Program-made: the position numbers and the translations under genes | NCBI RefSeq assembly: GCF_002846555.1 | Contig: NZ_PJMS01000001.1 | Coordinates: 4,154,001 to 4,218,000, forward strand | Length of the DNA: 64,000 nt | DNA from: Aquimarina sp. MAR_2010_214 | Lineage (GTDB): Bacteria > Bacteroidota > Bacteroidia > Flavobacteriales > Flavobacteriaceae | Direction of reading: 5' to 3' | Notes under the pieces: model-generated | The model's database searches: none | What the model saw: only the letters and a program-made list of their open reading frames with translations | What the model was told of the DNA's origin: nothing | In this document: piece by piece, positions 1 through 7,664 of the stretch | Layout of the letters: each line of letters starts with the position of its first letter | Position numbering within the stretch: position 1 is the first letter of the stretch

Positions 1-93
1 TTTATATACATCAAAACAATGTAAAGCCAAAATATACACAGTAACAGAATCAATCATTGAAAATTGATATAATTCTTATCTGTTATAAAGTAA

Positions 94-125
94 AAAAACC
101 GCCTGAAGTTCATTTCAGACGGTTT
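94..125. terminator. Hairpin terminator near left window edge
   Basis: The arms AAACCGCCTGAA and TTCAGACGGTTT pair with one G-U step around a short loop, and A and T runs flank them, so it could end transcription from either side. The gene it serves may lie left of the window. Apart from this and the next hairpin, bases 1-275 show no gene that I can support. Confidence 0.5.
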
Positions 126-209
126 ACATATTTTACAACTCATTTACATATAGAGTCTAAGAAATAGGGAACCAATACATTTTATTCTCCTAAAAAATTT
201 TAAATAACT

Positions 210-264
210 ACCCGTTGTGCATTTGAGATTTTTTATCCTACTAATTTCAAAATGCACAACGGGT
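210..264 (-). terminator. Long-loop hairpin after the LuxR-type gene
   Basis: A perfect 15-bp inverted repeat (ACCCGTTGTGCATTT, 210-224, with its complement at 250-264) encloses a 25-nt AT-rich loop. It starts 11 nt beyond the stop codon of the minus-strand HTH gene. The T-rich stretch follows at a distance, not directly, so it may stabilise the mRNA 3' end as much as terminate. Confidence 0.4.
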
Positions 265-275
265 CAGTAACTATA

Positions 276-482
276 TTAAAGTTTACATAACTTATTTATT
301 ATAGCATACTTTGTTAACCCTGCTAAATTTCTAACATTCAATTTTGAAATTAGATTTTTTCTATGGCTTTCTATGGTATGCTTACTCAAAAACAGTTTAT
401 CAGAAATTTCTTTTGTTGTAAACTCTTGAGCAATTAAAATAATAACCTCAATCTCTCTCTTTGTTAATTGAACTTCTTCCAT
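276..482 (-). CDS. Single-domain LuxR/GerE-type HTH regulator
   Basis: The 68-aa protein is almost only a GerE/LuxR DNA-binding domain. LTKREIEVI opens it, FTTKEISDKLFLSKHTIESH is the helix-turn-helix with the usual HTIESH recognition helix, and LISKLNVRNL follows. There is no receiver or ligand-binding domain, so it is either a natural stand-alone regulator or the tail of a lost response regulator. It lies downstream of, and on the same strand as, the precursor peptide and LanC genes, but hairpins separate it from them. I infer, without proof, a role in regulating that small locus. Confidence 0.75.
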   Translation of the reverse strand: MEEVQLTKREIEVIILIAQEFTTKEISDKLFLSKHTIESHRKNLISKLNVRNLAGLTKYAIINKLCKL

Positions 483-540
483 TTTTAAATATTTTATTGT
501 ATTAATTTTCTACTTTCAGGTATAAGTGGTGCAGACAAAA

Positions 541-570
541 AATCGTCTGAAAATGTATTTTCAGACGATT
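541..570 (-). terminator. Intrinsic terminator of the precursor peptide gene
   Basis: A perfect 13-bp stem (AATCGTCTGAAAA and complement) with a TGTA loop is followed on the minus strand by a run of T. It lies about 95 nt after the stop codon of the 60-aa precursor gene. Confidence 0.75.
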
Positions 571-663
571 CAACTCAGTTTTCGAAAAACTATGTACTCA
601 CAAATCAGCTAAAAATGTGTTATCAAAGAAAATCGAAAAAATAGTGTTATTTACTTTTGAACA

Positions 664-846
664 TTACACACACACCATACAACTCATTGGTGCATCAGAG
701 TAACAGGCTCCTCCTCCTCCAACGGGTTGTTCTGAAGGACCATTTTTACCTATAGTACGAAATGGATTCATTATGTTTCCTCCTTTAATAGCATTTAGTT
801 GCGTAACATTCATTTTAATAAAACTTAACTTCTTTTTGTTTTTCAT
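664..846 (-). CDS. GG-leader RiPP precursor, probable lanthipeptide
   Basis: The 60-aa peptide has a basic start (MKNKKK), a leader ending in LNAIKGG (residues about 17-23) and a 37-residue core. The leader resembles the double-glycine leaders of Bacteroidetes class I lanthipeptide precursors. The core holds three Cys, all in its last third (ACYSDAP, SCMVCV), three Ser and one Thr, so up to three thioether rings are possible, plus a flexible GGGG run. A LanC gene is next upstream on the same strand, which supports a lanthipeptide. No dehydratase is in the window, so modification is inferred. A consensus promoter and a palindrome precede it. Confidence 0.7.
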   Translation of the reverse strand: MKNKKKLSFIKMNVTQLNAIKGGNIMNPFRTIGKNGPSEQPVGGGGACYSDAPMSCMVCV

Positions 847-872
847 GATATATATTTAAATTTAAACAAACA

Positions 873-886
873 TCAAAGCGCTTTGA
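873..886. promoter_or_regulatory. 14-bp palindrome at precursor start region, possible operator
   Basis: TCAAAGCGCTTTGA is a perfect palindrome 27 bp upstream of the precursor ATG and just downstream of its -7 element, so it would cover the transcription start. This is a normal place for a repressor site. The binding protein is unknown; the one-domain LuxR protein nearby is one candidate. Confidence 0.45.
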
Positions 887-892
887 CAGAAA

Positions 893-925
893 CAAACATA
901 GCTCACACCATAAGCTTAATGCAAA
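893..925 (-). promoter_or_regulatory. Bacteroidetes-type promoter of precursor gene
   Basis: On the minus strand TTTG (922-925), 21 nt and TATGTTTG (893-900) match the -33/-7 consensus TTTG...TAnnTTTG of Bacteroidetes. The start codon lies 46 nt further on. The LanC gene has the same arrangement with the same spacing. Confidence 0.55.
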
Positions 926-939
926 TAGTAGTATTGGGT

Positions 940-969
940 ATTCTGGAAAAACGCTCGTTTTTCCAGAAT
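940..969. terminator. Perfect 14-bp hairpin between LanC and precursor genes
   Basis: ATTCTGGAAAAACG and its complement pair around a 2-nt loop. It follows the LanC stop codon by about 110 nt and lies just upstream of the precursor promoter. The T-rich run is on the plus side, so termination of LanC mRNA is plausible but not textbook. Confidence 0.45.
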
Positions 970-1078
970 TTCGACTTTTTTTTAAATTAAATGACAGGAA
1001 ATCTTACCACGAAGTAGTTAAAACAATCTTTTAAAGCTGTGGTTTTTGAAACTATTTGATTTTATATAGAAAAAGGAA

Positions 1079-2296
1079 TTAACTAATTAAAAGGCACTCA
1101 TCCCATTTGGTTTCAAAAGGAGCCAAATAGGATATAATAGATAATCCGATACCTGCAACACCTTCAAGAAGGCTAACCTCATTTTTCCACTTTTCTTCCT
1201 CTGCTCCTCGCCATACCATATATCCTGCATATCCTTGTTCGTGTATTGCCATATCCAGCGCCTTCTGAGCCCAAAAATCAGAAGCTTCCTTAAATGCTAC
1301 ATCGTTTGTCTTTTTATATAAATAATTATAAATAAGAAGTATACCGTATGCTCCATGACATAATCCAGCATCCAGAACTCCTGCTTCTTCAATGTCTCTT
1401 CGTTGCGTAGAATATTTTAAAATCGCTATTGCTTCATCGCTAATTTGGGTATCTCCTAATATTTTACCAGCTCTATATATTGATATCCCAATCCCCAAAT
1501 CACCATAGCACCACGCTAGCCTTGAATTATTATCAACTACATCTTCATTAATAATCCAGTTTGGAAATGTAGCCGTCAGTGTTTTATCTTTATTTCTACA
1601 ATGCAATATATACTTTACCGTCTGCTCTAACATCTCTCTAACATCATCATAAAATTCTTTATGCTCTGCAATTCGAGACAGGAAATTTACCATACTTGAT
1701 ATTCCGTGTGATAAGCTTAAATTACAGCCGGTAATATCTTCTTTTTGCTTTAGCACAGATTCCCACCACATTCCAGAGTCATTCTTTTTTGATGATTTCT
1801 TAAGTTCTGCTATCAATTCATCCAGGTAATCCTTATACTTTGTTTTTGATTCTTCTGAAGTTACATTTTGATATCTTTTTAGAAAATAATATCCATACCC
1901 CATGGCACCATGCAGAAAATCATAATTCCCTGTTTTTATGTCTGCCCTCATTGCCTCTAACAAATAAGAATCTAAATCTGATGAAAGAAAATCATCATCC
2001 AACTCTACAAACTCTTCTTCCTTAAGAATTTCCAACACCCAACAAGCTCCTGCAATTCCAGTGCAAAAAGTAGGATAAGTGAACCCATCATTAATAAATT
2101 CTACAGCTTTCGTAATGGTTTCTGCTCCTTTATCCGCATGAATATCCTCATCCAAAAATTTTGAATAATAAAACTGAAATAATGCAACTCCAGAAACTCC
2201 GGACAACACTCCGATTTCTTTATTTTTTTCTGTCTTAGCGTCTAAAATCTCACTTATTTCTTTTAATTTATTCCTTAGTTGAATTTCAATGGTCAT
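1079..2296 (-). CDS. LanC-like lanthionine synthetase cyclase
   Basis: LanC proteins are zinc enzymes that add Cys thiols to dehydrated Ser/Thr to close (methyl)lanthionine rings. This 405-aa protein has the alpha-toroid repeats (SGVSGVALF, LHGAMGYGY, LSHGISS, GDLGIGIS, GLCHGAYGI, LEGVAGIGL) and the three zinc ligands: Cys263 in WCYGD and Cys313-His314 in LCHG. Length is normal for stand-alone LanC. I chose the ATG at 2296 because the open frame further upstream starts at a TTG that overlaps the -33 element of the gene's own promoter. The downstream gene is a GG-leader precursor. The partner LanB dehydratase is not in the window. Confidence 0.85.
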   Translation of the reverse strand: MTIEIQLRNKLKEISEILDAKTEKNKEIGVLSGVSGVALFQFYYSKFLDEDIHADKGAETITKAVEFINDGFTYPTFCTGIAGACWVLEILKEEEFVELDDDFLSSDLDSYLLEAMRADIKTGNYDFLHGAMGYGYYFLKRYQNVTSEESKTKYKDYLDELIAELKKSSKKNDSGMWWESVLKQKEDITGCNLSLSHGISSMVNFLSRIAEHKEFYDDVREMLEQTVKYILHCRNKDKTLTATFPNWIINEDVVDNNSRLAWCYGDLGIGISIYRAGKILGDTQISDEAIAILKYSTQRRDIEEAGVLDAGLCHGAYGILLIYNYLYKKTNDVAFKEASDFWAQKALDMAIHEQGYAGYMVWRGAEEEKWKNEVSLLEGVAGIGLSIISYLAPFETKWDECLLIS

Positions 2297-2336
2297 GTAG
2301 AGTTTCGTATTTGGTATTTCGATTTTGTAAAAGTGG

Positions 2337-2369
2337 TAAAGATAAAAAGTAAAATAGCAGGGCTTCAAA
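2337..2369 (-). promoter_or_regulatory. Promoter of LanC gene
   Basis: On the minus strand TTTG (2366-2369), 21 nt and TATCTTTA (2337-2344) match the Bacteroidetes -33/-7 pattern except for the last base. It supports translation from 2296. Confidence 0.45.
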
Positions 2370-2371
2370 GA

Positions 2372-2405
2372 ATATCAGTCTAAATTCTAGAATTTAGACT
2401 GATAT
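2372..2405. terminator. Hairpin between metalloprotease and LanC genes
   Basis: A perfect 15-bp stem (ATATCAGTCTAAATT and complement) with a CTAG loop. It follows the metalloprotease stop by about 36 nt and precedes the LanC promoter, so the two genes are probably separate transcripts. The T tract on the minus side is weak. Confidence 0.5.
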
Positions 2406-2440
2406 CTATTTAAATTATATTAAACAATAGGCATATATAT

Positions 2441-4852
2441 TTAAAAACCACAGCTAAAACTACCAATAGGAGATCCATCTGGTATTTTAGGAGATGGTAA
2501 TGCTTTAAAATTTTCTGGTTTCTCTATAAACTTATTGATTTGATTAAGGTAATAATCATTATACATTTTATCAATAGCATCACCTGTCGTGTTTTTAAGA
2601 AGGGGGATTAACCCTTTAATTTTGGCATAAGCGATAGCATTAACCTGTGAATATGCTTGTGTATTTTTACTTAAATTCATTAAATGTTTTAAAACATTAG
2701 TTTTTACAGTATGTTGTATTTCTTTATGATACTTGTTTTTTGCTTTGGTTTCGAAAGAGAATTTCAATAATTGATCAAGAGTTTCTACTAACCCTAATTG
2801 ATTTTGATCCAAACTTTTTTGTTGTACTAATCGAGATGTTCTTTCTGGATGCAGTAATAAAGAAAGACTCATATCACTCGCTGTAGAAGCTACACTTAAA
2901 GCATCAAAACCAACTCCTGTTTTTCCTTTAAAAGACTCTCTGGTTCTACCATATCCAAAAGCTCTTGGTGGAAATAATTTTAATTTATCTTCTGGAATAG
3001 CTAAAATCTCTGGGGCTAATGTTTGTAAAACCTGCTTAAGTGCTTCTTTTTGCTTTTTTGAACTAATCGTTTCTACAATAGTTTGTTGATCTCCTTTTAC
3101 TGCATAATTATAGTTTAGCCCTCCAATAAGCTTCACAGTAGCTTGAGTTTGATATCTATGAAAGAAATAAAGAGGTACAAAAACATCTTCTAAAACCGAA
3201 TACGGTTCATTACTTCTTATGTTGTTTGCAGAAAAATTTCGGATTGCTACCTCTCTAATTTTCAACATATTTCTCAACTCTTCGGTAACACTTCTACCAT
3301 TATCCCACAAATGAGCCAACTCATGTGCTCCTCCTTGTGCTCTGGCATCACTATCTGAAATAAATCGAAGTCCAGATTGATAAGCATCATTCAAAATTCT
3401 ATTCAGTGCTTTCTTTTCTTTAGTTTCTTTACCAAATTCAGAATAACTATAAGCCACCGTTACCTTATCCCATTCTCCTATATTGGTATCATAAGTATCC
3501 GACAAATCTATTTTACCATCCTTAAGTGCCACTGTTGGATGAGGGTAATCCATTACTGAGGCTCTTCCGTTTGTGCTTGTGGTAAAATTATGTGTAAAAC
3601 CGATAGTATGCCCTACTTCATGCGCAGACAATTGACGAATACGAGACAGTGCCATTTCTAACATGGGTTGATAATTATCATCTCGTGTTGCAAAAGGTTG
3701 ATTTAACAATGCCTGAGCTATCAAAAAGTCCTGACGTATCCTTAAACTTCCTAGACTTACATGTCCTTTAAGAATTTCCCCCGTTCTGGGATCTACCACA
3801 CTTGCACCATAGCTCCATCCTCTGGTAGAACGATGTACCCATTGTATTACATTATACCTTAAATCCATAGGATCTGCATCTGCAGGTAGCATTTTAACCT
3901 GAAATGCATTTTTAAAACCAATAGCTTCGTATGCTTCATTCCACCATCTTGCTCCATCTAATAATGCAGATCGCACTGGTTCTGGTGTGCCGGGATCCAA
4001 ATAATAAACAATAGGTTCTTTTGCCTCACTTATAGCCTGATTTGGATTTTTTTTCTCTAATCGATGTCTAATAATATAACGCTTCTTTATAGGATCTTGT
4101 ATCGGTGTTGCATAATCCAAATACGAAATAAATATAGCTCCACTTCTAGGATCAAACACTCTCTTCTTATATCCGCTATCAGGTAACTCTACAAACGAAT
4201 GATGTTGAATAACCGTTAAGAATTTTGAGTCTGGGGCCACAGATCTAATATTTTTCCCAGTGGGTGAACCTTTATAAGTAATCAAAGCCTCAAATTCTAC
4301 GTTTTTAGGGAAAGCTTTAGTTTTTTCCAGACTCAAACTACTTCTTGTTTTATCAAAACTGTACGTTCCTTCTTTTTGAAATTTTAATCGATCAATTATG
4401 CTATGCGTATCTTGTAAAAGAAAAGGAGTTAAGTCAATAATATAGGTGTTAGACTTCTCCTCTTTAATAGGGAATCCAAATAGTACCGATTTTGCAAAAG
4501 CTTGTTCTACACTTCTCTTCTCTAATGTATTGTCTGTTATCGCCCGATATCGTTGATTAGGCTGTACAAGTAATAATTTATTACCTGATTTTTGAAACTT
4601 AACTACTACTCCACCCCCAATCTGTCCTCTATCTAATCCTATATCATTTGATCCTAACCCCGTCGCCAAAGAATGTACATATAAAAACTCTGAATCAAGC
4701 TTGTCTACTTCAAGATAGATCTCATCTTTTGATTCATTATAGTAGAACTTAAAATAACCATCAAAAGAGGCTAGATTTTTCTGTTTTTCTAAAAATTGAG
4801 CAAAAATGATATTCCCTGTAAGGAAGAATAAACAAATGAAGCGTAGTTTCAT
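2441..4852 (-). CDS. Zinc-dependent metalloprotease (DUF5117/DUF4953 type), secreted
   Basis: The 803-aa protein starts with a signal peptide (MKLRFICLFFLTG...FAQ). It carries the extended zinc motif HEVGHTIGFTH from His411 (HExxHxxGxxH, metzincin-like), followed by a MDYPHP segment that fits a Met-turn. The N-terminal half matches the DUF5117 pattern (FLYVHSLATGLGSNDIGLDRGQ), and the C-terminal part fits the DUF4953 region usual in these Bacteroidetes proteases. Length is full. Substrate is unknown. An IS element is inserted with its target duplication 2 bp before the ATG, so the native promoter and leader are cut off; expression may be lost or driven from the IS. A link to LanC is only by position. 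Confidence 0.85.
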   Translation of the reverse strand: MKLRFICLFFLTGNIIFAQFLEKQKNLASFDGYFKFYYNESKDEIYLEVDKLDSEFLYVHSLATGLGSNDIGLDRGQIGGGVVVKFQKSGNKLLLVQPNQRYRAITDNTLEKRSVEQAFAKSVLFGFPIKEEKSNTYIIDLTPFLLQDTHSIIDRLKFQKEGTYSFDKTRSSLSLEKTKAFPKNVEFEALITYKGSPTGKNIRSVAPDSKFLTVIQHHSFVELPDSGYKKRVFDPRSGAIFISYLDYATPIQDPIKKRYIIRHRLEKKNPNQAISEAKEPIVYYLDPGTPEPVRSALLDGARWWNEAYEAIGFKNAFQVKMLPADADPMDLRYNVIQWVHRSTRGWSYGASVVDPRTGEILKGHVSLGSLRIRQDFLIAQALLNQPFATRDDNYQPMLEMALSRIRQLSAHEVGHTIGFTHNFTTSTNGRASVMDYPHPTVALKDGKIDLSDTYDTNIGEWDKVTVAYSYSEFGKETKEKKALNRILNDAYQSGLRFISDSDARAQGGAHELAHLWDNGRSVTEELRNMLKIREVAIRNFSANNIRSNEPYSVLEDVFVPLYFFHRYQTQATVKLIGGLNYNYAVKGDQQTIVETISSKKQKEALKQVLQTLAPEILAIPEDKLKLFPPRAFGYGRTRESFKGKTGVGFDALSVASTASDMSLSLLLHPERTSRLVQQKSLDQNQLGLVETLDQLLKFSFETKAKNKYHKEIQHTVKTNVLKHLMNLSKNTQAYSQVNAIAYAKIKGLIPLLKNTTGDAIDKMYNDYYLNQINKFIEKPENFKALPSPKIPDGSPIGSFSCGF

Positions 4853-4854
4853 AA

Positions 4855-4862
4855 ACTATGAT
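4855..4862. repeat. Target-site duplication, left copy (ACTATGAT)
   Basis: ACTATGAT directly flanks the IS on this side and is repeated exactly at 5916-5923. Eight bp is the duplication length known for the IS1595 family. It lies 2 bp upstream of the metalloprotease start codon. Confidence 0.9.
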
Positions 4863-5915
4863 GGCTAAGTTCTAAAAAGCATATTATTTACTACTATGTT
4901 TTTAAATTCCATCCAGGCAGTATTGGAAGCAAAGGCTATAGCTGCTACGGTTGCCATTTTACTGGTTGAATTTTTTATTTTTTCTAAGACTAAAAACCAA
5001 TTCAGATAATTCTGAAGGTATTTTGTTGCCACTCCATTGAAGGGCTCCATAAATTTCCTTAGACGCATATCCATATTATTCACATTTTGTACGTGATATA
5101 TTTTGTCAACAGCTCTTTGACCCTTCGAAGCATTAAATTTTTTGTGTGCTACCTTCTTGTCTTTTGCAAATGCAGTATAGCTTCTGTGACTGTCGCTACA
5201 AAGGGTTTCTACTTTAGCCAACTTCCCTTGTAATATAGTCTCCAAGTCACTTTTACTAATGCGACCTCTGGTAGCTACTTTGAAATCTTTGTTCCCTGAT
5301 CGGTCACAACTGGCTATCACAGCTACTTTTTCATTACTGAGACCAGCTTTACTTGCCTTTGCGCCACGTTTTCTAGCAGGACGATCCAAATTTCGATTCC
5401 CTTTTTCAGAGTAAGCAAAGAAAAGATCATCACTCTCTAGGATTCCTTGGAATTCATCCACACTTACGCTCCCAAAGGAGACAAGTAATTTGTGCCTCCA
5501 ATCAAAAGAAGTCTGAATAGAAATCCCTGTTTCTTTGGCACTCTTGCGAATACTATATCCAGAGAGTAAACAGAATAAATAACGATTAACTTTGTCTTTC
5601 TTCTTGAGGTTGTACCAGAACTTACCGGTAGTTTCACTAAAGTTTTTATGACAAGTATTACAAACATAGCGCTGTACTCCTTTGAGCTTACCATTAGCCT
5701 TAATTTTATTGCACTTACAATGAGGACAGCTTATGGCTTTACTCTGATTGCTATCAATCAGGGCTGAACCCTCAGTAGAGATCTCCAATAATGTGGAAAC
5801 AATTTCTGATTGAACCAAAGCCGATGAACTAATGAAAAAATCTCTAAAATCTTCTGGTATCATTTCTCCGTTTTTATAAAGTAAAGATAAAACATATTCT
5901 AATTAGAACTTAGCC
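4863..5915 (-). mobile_element. IS1595-family (ISXO2-like) insertion sequence, complete
   Basis: The 1053-bp element is bounded by 13-bp perfect terminal inverted repeats (GGCTAAGTTCTAA at 4863-4875 and its complement at 5903-5915). It is flanked by the 8-bp duplication ACTATGAT and contains one transposase gene. The transposase stop codon lies inside the left repeat. Intact ends and identical duplications indicate a recent insertion. Confidence 0.93.
4865..5863 (-). CDS. IS1595 family transposase
   Basis: The 332-aa protein has the family layout: an N-terminal zinc ribbon (CPHCKCNKIKANG...CNTCHKNF, residues about 46-70), a helix-turn-helix stretch (SGYSIRKSAKETGISIQTSFDWRH cut short here), then the ISXO2-like DDE-type domain. 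Acidic residues in ILESDDLFF and LCSDSHRSY are the likely first two catalytic positions. YLQNYLNWF near the end is the usual third-residue region, where this family may carry Asn in place of Glu. No frameshift or stop is seen, so it should be functional. Confidence 0.9.
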   Translation of the reverse strand: MIPEDFRDFFISSSALVQSEIVSTLLEISTEGSALIDSNQSKAISCPHCKCNKIKANGKLKGVQRYVCNTCHKNFSETTGKFWYNLKKKDKVNRYLFCLLSGYSIRKSAKETGISIQTSFDWRHKLLVSFGSVSVDEFQGILESDDLFFAYSEKGNRNLDRPARKRGAKASKAGLSNEKVAVIASCDRSGNKDFKVATRGRISKSDLETILQGKLAKVETLCSDSHRSYTAFAKDKKVAHKKFNASKGQRAVDKIYHVQNVNNMDMRLRKFMEPFNGVATKYLQNYLNWFLVLEKIKNSTSKMATVAAIAFASNTAWMEFKNIVVNNMLFRT

Positions 5916-5923
5916 ACTATGAT
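5916..5923. repeat. Target-site duplication, right copy (ACTATGAT)
   Basis: Exact copy of 4855-4862 immediately outside the right inverted repeat of the IS. Removing the IS and one copy would rejoin the metalloprotease start with the AT-rich leader that now lies between the IS and prfB. Confidence 0.9.
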
Positions 5924-5964
5924 TTATGTGATAAAATTCCTAAATCTATAAAATAACACAAAAA

Positions 5965-5998
5965 TTGCTTCTTACTGAACTGTTAAATCTTATTTTTG
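5965..5998 (+). promoter_or_regulatory. Probable prfB promoter
   Basis: TATTTTTG (5991-5998) fits the -7 consensus TAnnTTTG. A TTG lies 23 nt upstream, which is slightly long spacing. The prfB ATG follows 17 nt after the -7 box. Confidence 0.4.
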
Positions 5999-6015
5999 TC
6001 AAAAATAATTAGAAT

Positions 6016-7114
6016 ATGATCAATACTGAGACTTTACAAGATCTTAGGGAGCGCCTGGTTGCGTTAAGGAGGTATCTTTGACATTGATGCCAAACTTATA
6101 GAAATAGCCAATCAGGAAGAAAAAACATTTGCTCCGGATTTTTGGGATAATGCCCAAGAGGCCGAAAAACTAATGCGTACTCTAAATGCTGAAAAGAAAT
6201 GGGTTTCTGATTACGAAAATGGAGTCACACTAGTTGATGACCTCGAAGTTCTTTATGAATTTTATAAAGAAGGTGATGCTACCGAATCAGAAGTTTCTGA
6301 GCGTTATGATGAAACCAAATCATTAATTGAAGATTTGGAATTTAAAAATATGCTTAGTGATGAAGGAGATAGCATGAGTGCTGTATTACAAATCACTGCA
6401 GGTGCTGGAGGCACCGAAAGTTGTGATTGGGCAAGTATGCTTATGCGTATGTATCTTATGTGGGCAGAAAAGCAAGGTTTTAAAATTAGGGAACTTAATT
6501 ATCAAGGTGGTGATGTAGCAGGTATAAAAACGGTTACCCTGGAAATAGAAGGAGACTATGCATTTGGGTGGTTGAAAGGAGAAAATGGAGTACATCGATT
6601 AGTGCGTATCTCCCCATTCGACAGCAATGCAAAACGCCATACTTCATTTGCTTCTATTTATGTATACCCTCTTGCTGATGACAGTATAGAAATAGACATC
6701 AATCCCGCTGACTATGAAATTATCACTTCTCGTTCTAGTGGAGCAGGTGGACAAAATGTAAATAAAGTAGAGACCAAAGTACAACTTACTCATTTCCCTA
6801 CCGGAATCCAGATTTCATGCTCAGACACAAGGTCACAACAAGAAAATAGATTAAAAGCACTACAAATGCTTAAATCACAATTGTTTGAAATTGAACTCAA
6901 AAAACAACAAGCACAGCGTGATGAAATCGAAGCTTCAAAAATGAAAATAGAATGGGGATCTCAAATTCGTAATTATGTTATGCATCCTTATAAACTAGTT
7001 AAAGATGTAAGAACTGCAGAAGAAACAGGTAATGTAGATGCTGTTATGGATGGAAATATCAACCAATTCTTAAAGGCTTACCTTATGACAATGGGGCAAA
7101 AAAATGAAGATTAA
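6016..7114 (+). CDS. prfB: Peptide chain release factor 2 with programmed +1 frameshift
   Basis: RF2 recognises UGA and UAA stop codons. The gene starts at ATG 6016 and reads 21 codons to an in-frame TGA at 6079-6081. A +1 shift at CTT-TGA-C then continues [14 protein letters not shown] and runs in frame to 7114, giving about 365 aa, the normal RF2 length. The downstream frame contains the GGQ loop ([14 protein letters not shown]) that triggers peptide release. RF2 shortage favours the shift, so the gene regulates itself. arsC follows 17 bp later. The frameshift is a normal feature of the gene, so this is not a pseudogene. Confidence 0.95.
6067..6082 (+). promoter_or_regulatory. RF2 programmed frameshift site
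   Basis: AGGAGG-TAT-CTT-TGA-C: an internal Shine-Dalgarno-like hexamer, 3 nt, the slippery CTT codon and a weak TGAC stop. It has the same spacing as the classical Escherichia coli prfB site (AGGGGGTATCTTTGAC). The strong SD-like hexamer stands out because genes in this window otherwise lack Shine-Dalgarno sequences. Confidence 0.92.
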
Positions 7115-7131
7115 AAAAATACAAAAATAAA

Positions 7132-7473
7132 ATGATCACAATTTATCATAATTCGAGATGTAGTAAATCCAGAGGATGTCTTGCCATACTTGAAGAACAA
7201 AAAGAAGGTATTAATGTGGTTAACTACCTAGAAAATCCACCTTCAGAAGAAGAATTGAAAGGAATACTTAAACTCTTAGGTATACCTCCTTTTGATTTGG
7301 TGAGAAAAAATGAAGCCATCTGGAAAGAAAATTTTAAAGGTAAAGATTTTACTGATGCCGAATTGATCACTATACTTTCTAATAATCCAAAATTAATCGA
7401 ACGCCCTATTGTGGTTAATGGAAATAAAGCAATAATCGGGCGACCACCAGAAAAAGTTATTGATATTATATAG
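7132..7473 (+). CDS. arsC: ArsC/Spx-family arsenate reductase-like protein
   Basis: The 113-aa thioredoxin-fold protein begins ITIYHNSRCSKSRG with the catalytic Cys10 of glutaredoxin-linked arsenate reductases. The RPIVVNGNKAIIGRPPEKV block near the C-terminus contains the family's cis-Pro and Arg region. It would reduce arsenate to arsenite with glutathione or glutaredoxin. No ars operon surrounds it; it follows prfB by 17 bp. In flavobacteria such lone copies are often housekeeping, so a general redox role is possible. Confidence 0.85.
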   Translation: MITIYHNSRCSKSRGCLAILEEQKEGINVVNYLENPPSEEELKGILKLLGIPPFDLVRKNEAIWKENFKGKDFTDAELITILSNNPKLIERPIVVNGNKAIIGRPPEKVIDII

Positions 7474-7633
7474 GTACCCCCCTCTTACAAAATATTTTTT
7501 CGCATAAGATTAAACCTTTTACATTTCTTCATGTCTAAATGCATGTAATGCATAATAGGTGATATTACGTATCACACATTTTAAGTACATCACATTTAAC
7601 ACATCATTAACCGCCTTCTTGTACCTGCTTGGA

Positions 7634-7641
7634 TACTTTTG
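7634..7641 (+). promoter_or_regulatory. -7 box of the TonB-type receptor gene
   Basis: TACTTTTG matches TAnnTTTG and lies 23 nt before the ATG at 7665. No convincing -33 TTG is at the expected distance. Confidence 0.35.
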
Positions 7642-7664
7642 GTCGGAATTATTCAATTTTAAAA

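Noticed and set aside
2441..4852. Metalloprotease as the leader peptidase of the lanthipeptide locus
   Set aside because: It belongs to a large exported metalloprotease type found widely without RiPP genes, and a hairpin and a separate promoter divide it from LanC. Only adjacency supports the idea.
6016..6081. prfB as a pseudogene because of the early in-frame TGA
   Set aside because: The CTTTGAC context with an upstream AGGAGG is the known programmed frameshift site of RF2.
6386..6595. Minus-strand open frame inside prfB
   Set aside because: It lies wholly opposite the RF2 coding sequence and has no family features; it is a shadow frame.
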